Assembly (NCBI GenBank): GCA_002484335.1
Contig: DLJQ01000019.1
Span: 54,646-92,039, forward strand
DNA length: 37,394 nucleotides
Direction: 5' to 3'
DNA from: Flavobacteriales bacterium UBA7612
GTDB taxonomy: Bacteria; Bacteroidota; Bacteroidia; Flavobacteriales; Weeksellaceae
Shown here in pieces: positions 24,921-32,826 of this stretch. The position numbers and the translations under genes are program-made. A model generated the notes under the pieces. It did not search any database. It saw only the letters and a program-made list of their open reading frames with translations, and was not told where the DNA came from. Every line of letters begins with the position of its first letter. The stretch's first letter is position 1.

Positions 24921-25520
24921 TTAAATAATTTCTGTTACATTTTCTTTAGATAAACGTAATTTAGGATTTAAACTAGGTTGATTAAAATCTTCATCATCTC
25001 TATAACCTACAGCTACAGCAACAATTGTTTTATAACCTTTTAAATCTAAAATTTCATTGTATTTATCTTTTTCTATTCCTTCCATTGCTGTGCTATCTAA
25101 TCCTAAATCAGCACAAGCAGAAAGAAAGAACCCTAATGAGATATAAATTTGGTTATTAAACCATAATTTTATTTCATTTAGATCTTTATTTTTCATTTTT
25201 TGATTGTAATAATCAATATGTCCTTGTGATAAATTTTCATGAAGCTGTTTTTCGAATATATTGATATCATCTATTGCAGTAAAAACAACCAATAAACTAG
25301 CTTCTTTTATTTTTTGTGTGTTATGGAAAGAAACTTCTGCTAATTTATTTTTTATCTCTTCATTTTTTATAAAAAGAAATTTCCAAGGTTGACTATTAAT
25401 TGATGAAGGACTTAATCGAATGATTTCTCTTAGTTCTTCAATTTGCTCTGAACTAACTTTTTTATTTGGATTGTACTTTTTTGTTGTATATCTATTATTA
25501 GCTAAATCTAAAAAACTCAT
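24921..25520 (-). CDS. Nitroreductase-family NAD(P)H oxidoreductase
   Basis: An FMN-dependent oxidoreductase of 199 aa. The N-terminal RYTTKKYNPNKKVSSEQIEE, the FMN-binding LSPSSINSQPWKFLFIKN (about 36-53) and the late QIYISLGFFLSACADLGLDS with AMEGIEKDKYNEIL match NfsB-like proteins of the family. These act as dimers and reduce nitro compounds, quinones or flavins; the physiological substrate is not given by sequence. Single gene, convergent to the tRNA pair and divergent from the BstA-like gene. No exact TAnnTTTG box was seen upstream. Confidence 0.88.
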   Translation of the reverse strand: MSFLDLANNRYTTKKYNPNKKVSSEQIEELREIIRLSPSSINSQPWKFLFIKNEEIKNKLAEVSFHNTQKIKEASLLVVFTAIDDINIFEKQLHENLSQGHIDYYNQKMKNKDLNEIKLWFNNQIYISLGFFLSACADLGLDSTAMEGIEKDKYNEILDLKGYKTIVAVAVGYRDDEDFNQPSLNPKLRLSKENVTEII

Positions 25521-25616
25521 TTTATTTTTAATTTAAATAAAGATAAAAATAATATCTATAACATTTGTTGGTTAATAGCTATATTCAATTAATTTAGAAT
25601 ATCAATTATTTATAAA

Positions 25617-26147
25617 ATGCAAGACATAGAGAAACTAAAATATCCGATAGGAAAATTTGAAATGCCAGAGATTATTGATAAAAATATTATTGATAAATGG
25701 ATTCATAAAATTGAAGAATTTCCTGAAAAAATAAAATTTGAAACAGAAAGTCTTTCAGGAAAAGAGCTTGAAAAACAATATAGACCAAATGGTTGGACAA
25801 TTCGACAAGTTGTTCATCATTGTGCAGATAGTCATATGAATAGTTTAATTAGATTTAAGCTTGCTTTAACGGAAGATATCCCTACAATAAAACCATATTC
25901 AGAGAATTTGTGGGCAGAATTATCTGATACAAAAAAATATCCTATAGAAAGTGCATTAAAACTTTTGGAAGGATTGCATGAAAAATGGGTTTATTTGCTT
26001 AAAAATTTGAATGATTCTGAATTAGAAAAAGAATTTTTGCATCCAGAAAATGAAGAAAAAATTGCTTTGAAAACGAATATAGGTATTTATGCTTGGCATT
26101 GTGAACACCATTTAGCACATATAATAAATGCAAAAAAAGGTTTTTAA
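25617..26147 (+). CDS. DinB-fold bacillithiol transferase-like protein (YfiT/BstA)
   Basis: A 176-aa four-helix-bundle metalloprotein of the YfiT/BstA group. Family landmarks are YPIGKFEMPE at the N-terminus, PNGWTIRQVVHHCADSHMNS and RFKLALTEDIPTIKPY, then AWHCEHHLAHI. The metal triad is probably His67, His161 and His165. BstA proteins conjugate bacillithiol to electrophiles such as antibiotics. The nearby bshB1 gene supports such a role, though metal-dependent hydrolase activity was an older proposal for the family. Single-gene unit with a terminator shared with the convergent cytolysin-like gene. Confidence 0.85.
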   Translation: MQDIEKLKYPIGKFEMPEIIDKNIIDKWIHKIEEFPEKIKFETESLSGKELEKQYRPNGWTIRQVVHHCADSHMNSLIRFKLALTEDIPTIKPYSENLWAELSDTKKYPIESALKLLEGLHEKWVYLLKNLNDSELEKEFLHPENEEKIALKTNIGIYAWHCEHHLAHIINAKKGF

Positions 26148-26153
26148 TAAAAA

Positions 26154-26184
26154 AGTTGTCTTACAATATTATTTGAAGACAACT
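26154..26184. terminator. Bidirectional terminator, BstA-like gene / cytolysin-like operon
   Basis: The stem AGTTGTCTT (26154-26162) / AAGACAACT (26176-26184) has a T run on the minus side (six T, then ATT) and a weaker CTTTATTTT on the plus side. Confidence 0.75.
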
Positions 26185-26207
26185 CTTTATTTTAGTAAAA
26201 CATTGTT

Positions 26208-27347
26208 TTATCTGTAAATATTTTGCACGTCTTTATATTGGTTAACAATAGAAACTTGAGTGTTGTTCAATAATTTTCTGATTGTATAAGATATAGGTGC
26301 AGCAGTTAATAAGAATGAATCATCATTTCCTAAGCTCAAATATTTTATAAAGCTATCATAATTTGTAACAATTGTTTTTGCATCTCCCCCTATAATAGAA
26401 ACTTTTACTTTATTGGAGCTAAATAATTTCTTGAAATTTTCATTGTAATTATAATCTATATTACCTCCTATTTTTCCTATCCCAACTTTAATAGAAGATT
26501 CTACCATTTTTTCGGCTTCTTTAGTACTAAGATCAGTTTCTATATTAATATAAGCCGCTCTACCATAATCTATGCTACTAATGTATACAGGTTCATAATC
26601 TCCTGCTTCTTTTTTAGATATAGAACCTTCTATCCAATCTGTCTGATATTTGGGATCTATTCCGGCTGAATATATCGTTTGATTAAGTTTGACTAACACA
26701 TATTTCTTTTTTTCTACTGTATTTTGGCTATTAGAATAACCAAACGAGGCTGAAGCCAAAATAGAATAGTTAGCTTTTGCATGTACTTTGCTTGCTTTTA
26801 TAAATGATTCTTCATTGTTTATTTCTGTACTTTCATAGCTATAATTAGCAGGAATATATTCAACAGAAAATTTATCTTTATAGTTTCCTAATAAAGTAGA
26901 AATTCCATTATTAACACTACTTCCTGTTGGATTTACTTGTATTGATCCATTTAATCCATTAGATTTTATGGTCAAAAATAAATTAACTGGTTTAAAAGAG
27001 TTTTTTAGAATAAGAGGATCGTAAACACCATTTATAAAAGAAGATCCTCTTAATATACTTCCAGGATATAATAATGTAGATTCTATACCAGATTCTCTAC
27101 TAAGGGAAGGAACATCTACCATATCAGATTTCTCTGTAGTGACTGAATATTCTTTTTTCGCTTCACCATTTATAACGGCAGTATTTCCTGTAGCTTTTGC
27201 AGAAATTTCTTTGTCTGCTTTCATTTCGAATGAAATTGCTTTCATTCCATTTATATCATTGTCTGAAGATGAATTATCATCATTAGAACAAGATGAAAAT
27301 AGAAGTACAGAGAGTAAGATTGAAAATTTAAATAAATTCTTTTTCAT
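26208..27347 (-). CDS. Cholesterol-dependent-cytolysin-like lipoprotein lacking domain 4
   Basis: A 379-aa lipoprotein (lipobox LLFSSC, Cys20; then SNDDN, a surface-export-like acidic tail). The body matches thiol-activated cytolysins (perfringolysin type) in order: LYPGSIL (93-99, cf. TYPGALQ), SIQVNPTGSSVNNGISTLL (136-153), EKKKYVLVKLNQTIYS (212-227, cf. EKKVMILAYKQIFYT), YEPVYISSIDYGRAAYINIE (251-270, cf. PLMVSNVAYGRTIYVKLET), VSIIGGDAK (316-324, cf. VVLGGDAQ) and PISYT (351-355). It ends at residue 379, just where the membrane-binding domain 4 with the Trp-rich undecapeptide would begin. Domains 1-3, including both hairpin-forming regions, therefore seem present without the cholesterol-binding domain. 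Second gene of a two-lipoprotein operon, 11 bases after its partner. Pore formation is inferred from family only. Confidence 0.82.
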   Translation of the reverse strand: MKKNLFKFSILLSVLLFSSCSNDDNSSSDNDINGMKAISFEMKADKEISAKATGNTAVINGEAKKEYSVTTEKSDMVDVPSLSRESGIESTLLYPGSILRGSSFINGVYDPLILKNSFKPVNLFLTIKSNGLNGSIQVNPTGSSVNNGISTLLGNYKDKFSVEYIPANYSYESTEINNEESFIKASKVHAKANYSILASASFGYSNSQNTVEKKKYVLVKLNQTIYSAGIDPKYQTDWIEGSISKKEAGDYEPVYISSIDYGRAAYINIETDLSTKEAEKMVESSIKVGIGKIGGNIDYNYNENFKKLFSSNKVKVSIIGGDAKTIVTNYDSFIKYLSLGNDDSFLLTAAPISYTIRKLLNNTQVSIVNQYKDVQNIYR

Positions 27348-27358
27348 GTTTATTTAGG

Positions 27359-28201
27359 TTAAAAATTATTTTTTCCGTCATTTCCCCAGGAATCTTGTCT
27401 TCCAAAATAAGTAACGGGAATATTATCGTAAGTTATTTTAACTCTATCATTTCCTACTTCTTTAGTAAAAGCTATACTATTTATAAGAGTTGGTTTTATA
27501 GAGGGATTACTACCTCCTTCGTAATTTTGGACTGGATAAAAGTCAGAACTTAAATTTTTTTGGAAATTCTCGAATGTACTACTTAAGTGTAAAAATTTAA
27601 TATCGTATTTAGAATTATTTAGAAAATTATCATTTTTTTCAAAACCTGTTTCTACATATATTTTATTGTAATAATTCCATCTTGAATGATTAAAAGTTCC
27701 ACCTTTTTTAGTTTTAGTAATATAACTATAAGCAACAATTTTTACAGCATTAAAAAAAAGATTGTATTCGTCCTTATATATTTTATTGGCTTTATTTTCT
27801 GCTGATAGTATAAAAATATTATCAAAATTTCCAGCTCTTTTAATCAAATATTTGAATTCTCCTTCTTTATTGTTTGTAACAATTTTATTCACTTTTATAT
27901 CATTAAAAAATATTTCATAATCTTTATTAATTACCTGATGTTTTTCCGTTATAGTGGAAATTGGTGAAATTTCATAAGGATTGTCTGATTCGAAATTCGA
28001 AGTTATTGTATACTTAAAAGTTAAGGTATCTCCAACTTGTAAGTTTAATAAATTAGAACCTGTAGAAGTTTTTTTTAGGTTGAGTAGAAGTTTTAAATCA
28101 TTTTCCGAATTTTCGATTGAAATAGCATCATCATCACTTGAACAAGATATGAACGCTAAAAAAAATGATAATATTAAATTAAAAAGTATTAATTTTTTCA
28201 T
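27359..28201 (-). CDS. Surface lipoprotein partner of the cytolysin-like protein
   Basis: A 280-aa lipoprotein of unknown family. The lipobox is AFISC (Cys20), followed by SSDDDA, which resembles the Flavobacteriia lipoprotein export signal and suggests display on the cell surface. The segment at about 45-130 (LQVGDTLTFKYTITSN, then IFFNDIKVNKIVTNNKEGEF and FIL) looks like an immunoglobulin-type beta sandwich. The C-terminal half is Asn/Tyr/Lys-rich and unassigned. It is the first gene of the operon with the cytolysin-like lipoprotein and has a well-formed promoter. It shows none of the cytolysin motifs, so it is not a second cytolysin. A receptor-binding, chaperone or self-protection role is possible but speculative. 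Confidence 0.75.
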   Translation of the reverse strand: MKKLILFNLILSFFLAFISCSSDDDAISIENSENDLKLLLNLKKTSTGSNLLNLQVGDTLTFKYTITSNFESDNPYEISPISTITEKHQVINKDYEIFFNDIKVNKIVTNNKEGEFKYLIKRAGNFDNIFILSAENKANKIYKDEYNLFFNAVKIVAYSYITKTKKGGTFNHSRWNYYNKIYVETGFEKNDNFLNNSKYDIKFLHLSSTFENFQKNLSSDFYPVQNYEGGSNPSIKPTLINSIAFTKEVGNDRVKITYDNIPVTYFGRQDSWGNDGKNNF

Positions 28202-28229
28202 AGGTAGTAGTTTTTTATTTTAGGTAAGA

Positions 28230-28258
28230 CAAAAATATATTTTTCATTATTAACACAA
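28230..28258 (-). promoter_or_regulatory. Promoter of the two-lipoprotein cytolysin operon
   Basis: On the minus strand TTG (28258-28256), 18-base spacer, TATTTTTG (28237-28230): exact Bacteroidota promoter form, 28 bases before the first start codon. Confidence 0.75.
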
Positions 28259-28457
28259 GAATAAAAAATGTTAATTTTTGATTTACAGCAATTTACAATA
28301 AAGTGAAGTAGTTTAATTAAGTTACTCAATAAGTTTTGAAGTTATTTTTTTGCAAAAAATAAATATTTCAATATTTCAACACAAAGTTTTTAACAATAAT
28401 AGTTATTGTTAATTGAAAATTATTTAACTTACATAGTATTAATATATAAAAAATAGT

Positions 28458-28748
28458 ATGAAAAAAGTTTTGATTGTAATTTTTGCTTCTTTAATTGCTA
28501 ATATTTCTTTTGCACAAGAAGTTGTTCAAAAAAATGATACTAATAAAGGCATAGTTTGCTCCACTGATATTTCTAAATTAAAAGCTAATGATTCTTTATA
28601 CATTTTAAATAATGTCAATGTATCAAAAGAAGTATTTACTAAAATAAATCCTAGTGATATTTTAACAATTAATGTTGATAAAAATATAGTAATTGTAGAT
28701 GGAATAAAATATTCAGGTAAAGTAGTTGTGACTACAAAAGAAGTTTAA
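28458..28748 (+). CDS. Small secreted plug-like protein
   Basis: A 96-aa exported protein (signal peptide MKKVLIVIFASLIANISFAQ). The mature part has the shape of a miniature TonB-receptor plug segment: LYILNNVNVSKEVFTKINPS, DILTINVDKNIVIVDGIKY and the ending GKVVVTTKEV. These recall the plug pattern in which a 'name-your-ligand' strand is followed by 'IESINVLKD...GVVLITTK'. Small stand-alone versions of this segment occur in Bacteroidota but have no assigned role that I know of. Single gene with a very strong hairpin behind it. Confidence 0.7.
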   Translation: MKKVLIVIFASLIANISFAQEVVQKNDTNKGIVCSTDISKLKANDSLYILNNVNVSKEVFTKINPSDILTINVDKNIVIVDGIKYSGKVVVTTKEV

Positions 28749-28771
28749 TATTAAAAAAAAGAAGTGTAGAT

Positions 28772-28817
28772 AAAAAATGGTTGTATTGTTATTTAAATAA
28801 CAATACAACCATTTTTT
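28772..28817. terminator. Long perfect-palindrome terminator
   Basis: A 46-base perfect palindrome centred between 28794 and 28795: each arm is 23 bases, running from AAAAAATGG through TTGTATTGTTATTT. With a minimal 4-base loop it gives about 21 bp of stem ending in T6 (A6 on the other side), so it can end transcription in both directions. Confidence 0.88.
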
Positions 28818-28929
28818 ATTCAAATTAGCAAAAAAAAGTATTTAAAAATATCAAAACACAACATTTGTCATGAATTGAATCATGTTTTTTTTATTAATTT
28901 AATATTGGAATAATATAAACCTCAAAAAA

Positions 28930-31191
28930 ATGAATCAAAATCGTAAAAAGGATGCGTTGGATTACCATTCTATGGGACAACCAGGAAAAATTGCTGTAGT
29001 ACCTACAAAGCCTACAAAAACACAAAGAGATTTATCTCTTGCTTATTCTCCTGGAGTAGCAGAACCTTGTTTAGAAATTGAAAAAGATCCAGAAAATGCT
29101 TATAAATATACAGCAAAAGGAAATCTTGTTGCAGTAATTAGTAATGGAACAGCAGTTCTCGGGTTAGGAGACATAGGCGCTGTAGCATCTAAACCTGTAA
29201 TGGAAGGTAAAGGTCTTTTATTTAAAATTTTTGCAGATATAGACGTTTTTGATATCGAACTGGATACAAAAAATGTAGATGAATTTATAAATACTGTAAA
29301 AGCATTAGAACCAACTTTTGGAGGAATAAATTTAGAAGATATTAAAGCGCCAGAGTGCTTTGAAATAGAACAACGTTTAAAAGCAGAAATGAATATTCCT
29401 GTGATGCACGATGATCAACATGGAACTGCAATTATTTCTGGTGCAGCTCTTATTAATGCATGTGAATTACAAGAAAAGAATATTGCCAATGTAAAAATTG
29501 TAGTAAATGGAGCAGGAGCTGCAGCAATTTCTTGTACCAATATGTATATATCTGTCGGGGCAAAAAAGGAAAACATTGTTATGTTAGATAGTAAAGGTGT
29601 TATTCGTAAAGACAGAACAGATCTTAATGCAACAAAACAAGAATGGGCAACAGAACGTGATATTTCTACCTTAGCAGATGCGGTAAAAAGTGCAGATGTT
29701 TTTATTGGATTGTCTACTGCAGATGTTCTTTCGGCTGAGATGTTAAATACAATGGCACCAAAACCAATTGTATTAGCAATGGCAAATCCAAACCCAGAAA
29801 TTGCTTATGATTTGGCAGTTGGGACACGTAATGATATAATTATGGGAACAGGAAGATCTGATTTTCCTAATCAAGTAAATAATGTTTTAGGTTTCCCATA
29901 TATTTTTAGAGGAGCATTAGATGTTCGTTCTACAACTATTAACGAAGAAATGAAAATTGCAGCTGTACATGCAATAGCAAAATTGGCAAAAGAACCAGTT
30001 CCGGAAGTTGTAACACAGGCTTATAACAATCATTCTATTAAGTTTGGAAAAGATTATATTATTCCAAAACCAAATGATCCTCGTTTATTACCAGAAGTAT
30101 CAGCAGCAGTGGCTAAAGCTGCAATGGAAACTGGAGTTGCAAAAAATAATATAACAGATTTCGAAGAGTATAAAATATCTCTTATAAAACGTATTGGTAA
30201 AGACAGTACGATTATGCGTAATCTTACACAAACAGCAAAAACAAACCCTAAACGAGTTGTATTTGCAGAAGGAGATAGATTCGAAATTCTTAGAGCGGCA
30301 CAAATTGTAAAAGAAGAAAAAATTGCGATTCCAATCATTTTAGGTAATAAAGCTAAAATTCAAAAAATGATTAAGGAATATGTTTTAGAATTGGATGATG
30401 TAGAAATTATAGATCCTATTGCAGAAGAAGATTCTGATCGTTATAATCAATTTGTAGATTTTATTTATAGTAAACGTCAAAGAAAAGGAGTTACTATTTC
30501 TGATGCCAAAAAATTATTAAGAGATCGTAATTATTTTGGTTCTTGTATGGTTGAGTTTGGTTTTGCTGATACTATGATTTCTGGGATGACAAAAAACTAT
30601 TCTCAATCTATTCGTCCAGCTTTAGAATTAATAGGAGCAGAAGAAGGACAAAAAGTGGCGAGTATGTATATGATGTTAACAGAAAAAGGACCAATCTTTT
30701 TGGGAGATACAACTGTCAATTTAAATCCTACTTCAGAAGATCTTGTTAATATGACAATTCAGTTCAATGAAACGGTGAAAAAACTTCGAATTGAGCCTAA
30801 GATTGCATTATTGTCTTATTCTAATTTTGGTTCAAATAAAGGTGAAACAGTATCTAAAGTTCAAAATGCTGTCAATTATTTACATAAAAATCATCCAGAA
30901 ATAAAAGTAGATGGAGATTTACAAGCAAATTTTGCAGTAAATAAAGAAAAATTACAAAGTAATTTCCCTTTTTCTAAATTAGCAGGAACACATGCAAATA
31001 CGTTGGTTTTTCCAAATCTAGAATCTGCAAATATTTCATATAAATTATTACAGGAATTAGGAAATATAGAAGCAGTAGGACCAATTTTAATTGGGATGAA
31101 AAAACCAATTCATTTATTGCAGTTAGATAGTACAGTGAGAGAAGTGGTAAACATGGTGACTATTGCAGTAATAGATGCTCAAAAAAGATAA
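28930..31191 (+). CDS. maeB: NADP-dependent malic enzyme, MaeB type
   Basis: A 753-aa cytoplasmic enzyme decarboxylating malate to pyruvate with NADP. The N-terminal malic domain has the catalytic Tyr39 region (LAYSPGVAEPC), Lys94 (VMEGKGLLF), the metal site Glu136-Asp137 (GGINLEDIKAPE) and Asp161-Asp162 (VMHDDQHGTA), and the nucleotide-binding VVNGAGAAA (191-199). From about residue 425 a phosphotransacetylase-like domain follows (RVVFAEGDRFEILRAAQIV, then NYFGSCMVEFGFADTMISG), which regulates the enzyme by acetyl-CoA in characterised MaeB proteins and is not expected to be catalytic. Full length, single gene, own terminator. Confidence 0.95.
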   Translation: MNQNRKKDALDYHSMGQPGKIAVVPTKPTKTQRDLSLAYSPGVAEPCLEIEKDPENAYKYTAKGNLVAVISNGTAVLGLGDIGAVASKPVMEGKGLLFKIFADIDVFDIELDTKNVDEFINTVKALEPTFGGINLEDIKAPECFEIEQRLKAEMNIPVMHDDQHGTAIISGAALINACELQEKNIANVKIVVNGAGAAAISCTNMYISVGAKKENIVMLDSKGVIRKDRTDLNATKQEWATERDISTLADAVKSADVFIGLSTADVLSAEMLNTMAPKPIVLAMANPNPEIAYDLAVGTRNDIIMGTGRSDFPNQVNNVLGFPYIFRGALDVRSTTINEEMKIAAVHAIAKLAKEPVPEVVTQAYNNHSIKFGKDYIIPKPNDPRLLPEVSAAVAKAAMETGVAKNNITDFEEYKISLIKRIGKDSTIMRNLTQTAKTNPKRVVFAEGDRFEILRAAQIVKEEKIAIPIILGNKAKIQKMIKEYVLELDDVEIIDPIAEEDSDRYNQFVDFIYSKRQRKGVTISDAKKLLRDRNYFGSCMVEFGFADTMISGMTKNYSQSIRPALELIGAEEGQKVASMYMMLTEKGPIFLGDTTVNLNPTSEDLVNMTIQFNETVKKLRIEPKIALLSYSNFGSNKGETVSKVQNAVNYLHKNHPEIKVDGDLQANFAVNKEKLQSNFPFSKLAGTHANTLVFPNLESANISYKLLQELGNIEAVGPILIGMKKPIHLLQLDSTVREVVNMVTIAVIDAQKR

Positions 31192-31208
31192 TTTTAAATT
31201 ATAAATAG

Positions 31209-31242
31209 AAAGGATATTTACATGAAGTAAATATCCTTTTTT
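31209..31242 (+). terminator. Terminator after maeB
   Basis: The stem AAAGGATATTTAC (31209-31221) / GTAAATATCCTTT (31227-31239) has loop ATGAA and a T run, 17 bases after the stop. Confidence 0.9.
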
Positions 31243-31301
31243 ATATCAATTAACTTGTTTAAAATAATAGTTTTATTGAATTTTAATTATACTCTTGTTT
31301 C

Positions 31302-31400
31302 ATGTCATGCTGAGCCTGTCGAAACATAAATTTTTTAGAAATTTCATAAACTCTTCTATAGGCTCAGAGTGATAATTGGCAAGTTCAGAATGACAATCGA
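31302..31400. repeat. Cluster of dispersed TGTCATGCTGAG-type repeats
   Basis: Three related units: forward ATGTCATGCTGAGCCTGTCG (from 31302), reverse ATAGGCTCAGAGTGATAA (31358-31375) and reverse GGCAAGTTCAGAATGACAAT (31378-31397). The unit with its complement forms long imperfect hairpins. Similar 'TCATGCTGAGC..GTCGAA' repeats are, from memory, common between genes in Flavobacteriia. No gene lies in 31243-31439. Confidence 0.75.
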
Positions 31401-31439
31401 CACTCTTATATAATATAAATTCAAATCTATTAATCATCT

Positions 31440-31862
31440 CTAATATTCTAATTTTATATATTCTTTATAAAAACGTCTGTTTTTGACTTCTTTTTTAGAA
31501 AGTGTTTTCAAAAATTCATTAATATATTCTCTATAAGGTGAATCTTTTGCCAAAGCATCATGTTGCGAAGCTGTCAGCACCTGAACAATTCCATACATTT
31601 CTTCTCCATCTTCAAAGCTAGAAGCAATTAATGTAAAAGATTCTGGAGCTTCATTAATTACATTTCTATTTTTCCAAACCAATAAAATTTGATTGTCTTC
31701 TGTATATAAAACTTTATCCCATTTTCCGAACCAATCAAACAGCATTTTTTTAGCAACCAATGGAGTTTTGAAACTTTCAATTTTATATTCTGTTTGCGCA
31801 TTAGCAGCAATAGAGAAAATAAACAGAGCAATAAGTAACAATAATCTTTTCACTTTTTTCAA
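31440..31862 (-). CDS. Small secreted protein of unknown function
   Basis: About 140 aa with a clear signal peptide (KRLLLLIALFIFSIAANAQ). No ATG fits: the likely starts are TTG at 31862 (giving MKKVKRLLLL) or GTG at 31853 (giving MKRLLLL). The open frame runs further to another TTG at 31910 but would put extra residues before the signal. The mature protein is mixed alpha/beta with a conserved-looking core (KMLFDWFGKWDKVLYTEDNQ, LLVWKNRNV) and a basic C-terminal helix (KKEVKNRRFYKEYIKLEY). Family not recognised. It lies alone between the repeat cluster and a divergent VOC gene. Confidence 0.65.
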   Translation of the reverse strand: MKKVKRLLLLIALFIFSIAANAQTEYKIESFKTPLVAKKMLFDWFGKWDKVLYTEDNQILLVWKNRNVINEAPESFTLIASSFEDGEEMYGIVQVLTASQHDALAKDSPYREYINEFLKTLSKKEVKNRRFYKEYIKLEY

Positions 31863-31929
31863 TAATTTGAAATATAAAGGTATCGAAAAAACTATGAACC
31901 AACTTAACAACTTACAATTTTGTAAGTTC

Positions 31930-31960
31930 TTGTTTTCAAAAAAGTAGAGTAATAGATTTG
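31930..31960 (+). promoter_or_regulatory. Promoter of the VOC-family gene
   Basis: TTG (31930-31932), 20-base spacer, TAGATTTG (31953-31960): full match to the Bacteroidota form, 18 bases before the ATG. Confidence 0.7.
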
Positions 31961-31978
31961 TGTAAATAGTATTATAAA

Positions 31979-32437
31979 ATGAATTTATCAGACAATATCA
32001 CAGCATTTCATCATTATTCAATAAAGGTCATAGATTTCGATAAAACACTAAAATTTTATGAAGCATTAGGATTCAAAGAAGTTCATTCTTGGTCACTTCC
32101 TATTTTTCAATTAAAAAAAGGAATGATGATTTATAGCGAAAAAATAAACACATTTATAGAACTTTTCGATAAAGATGCTGATATTCCTACACAAGGAAGA
32201 AAAAGAAAAGAGAACGAAGAATTTGTAGAAAATTCAATATTACATATTTGTTTTACTGTAAAGAATGCAACGTTAGCAAGAGAAGAAGCCTTAAAAAACG
32301 GTGCAAAAGATTTAAGTCAAGGTGTTTTTGAAATAAAATTGGCTAATCATCAAAAGTCTATTAACGTGAGAAATAGTTTAGTATATAGCCCAAATGGAGA
32401 AGTTATAGAATTTTTAGAAAATGTAAATTTCCAGTAA
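31979..32437 (+). CDS. VOC-superfamily protein (glyoxalase/dioxygenase fold)
   Basis: A 152-aa two-module vicinal-oxygen-chelate protein. The first module starts with FHHYSIKVIDFDKTLKFYEA (His12 as first metal ligand) and has FIELFDKD (Glu61). The second has ILHICFTVKN (His89) and ends with NGEVIEFLEN (Glu144). All four metal ligands of a glyoxalase-I-like site are thus present. The substrate cannot be named; glyoxalase, fosfomycin-thiol-transferase and dioxygenase members share this fold. It converges on an HxlR-type regulator with only four bases between the stops, and no terminator hairpin is seen there. Confidence 0.85.
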   Translation: MNLSDNITAFHHYSIKVIDFDKTLKFYEALGFKEVHSWSLPIFQLKKGMMIYSEKINTFIELFDKDADIPTQGRKRKENEEFVENSILHICFTVKNATLAREEALKNGAKDLSQGVFEIKLANHQKSINVRNSLVYSPNGEVIEFLENVNFQ

Positions 32438-32441
32438 GTAA

Positions 32442-32765
32442 TCATAAATCTAACTGATTAATATATTTTAATAAATTTAGTATTTTTTTACCTTTTTCAG
32501 TTAAAAAGTAATTGGATTGAGTTTTATTTTTATCATTTTCTATGATATCATTTTCCTTAAGTTCAGATAATTGTTTAGATAAAACTCTATCCGTTATGTC
32601 AGGTAAGATTAATTTAAATTCAGAGTAAAGTTTTTTATCCTCTTCCAAAGAAAAAATAATAGAAACCTTCCATCGTCCAGTAATTTCAGATAAAACATTG
32701 TGTGCATTACAAAAATTTCTCAATGCCACAGCATTTATTGAATTTGTAGAATTTTCTTTTTTCAT
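32442..32765 (-). CDS. HxlR-family transcriptional regulator
   Basis: A 107-aa winged-helix DNA-binding protein. HxlR landmarks are Cys19 (RNFCNAHNVL), ITGRWKVSIIFSL, YSEFKLILPDITDRVLSKQLSELKENDII and the wing followed by YFLTEKGKKIL. The single conserved Cys suggests redox or electrophile sensing as in some HxlR members, but this is inference. It lies 61 bases downstream of an unknown gene on the same strand and converges with the VOC gene. Its target is not evident. Confidence 0.88.
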   Translation of the reverse strand: MKKENSTNSINAVALRNFCNAHNVLSEITGRWKVSIIFSLEEDKKLYSEFKLILPDITDRVLSKQLSELKENDIIENDKNKTQSNYFLTEKGKKILNLLKYINQLDL

Positions 32766-32826
32766 TTTTGTTCAATAAAGTAAAAATAAATATGATTTTC
32801 AAAAATTTAAATAACTTTATTATTTA

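Noticed and set aside
27359..28201. Second cytolysin subunit of a two-component CDC-like toxin
   Set aside because: The 280-aa partner shows none of the cytolysin core motifs; only its lipoprotein signal and an Ig-like segment are recognisable.
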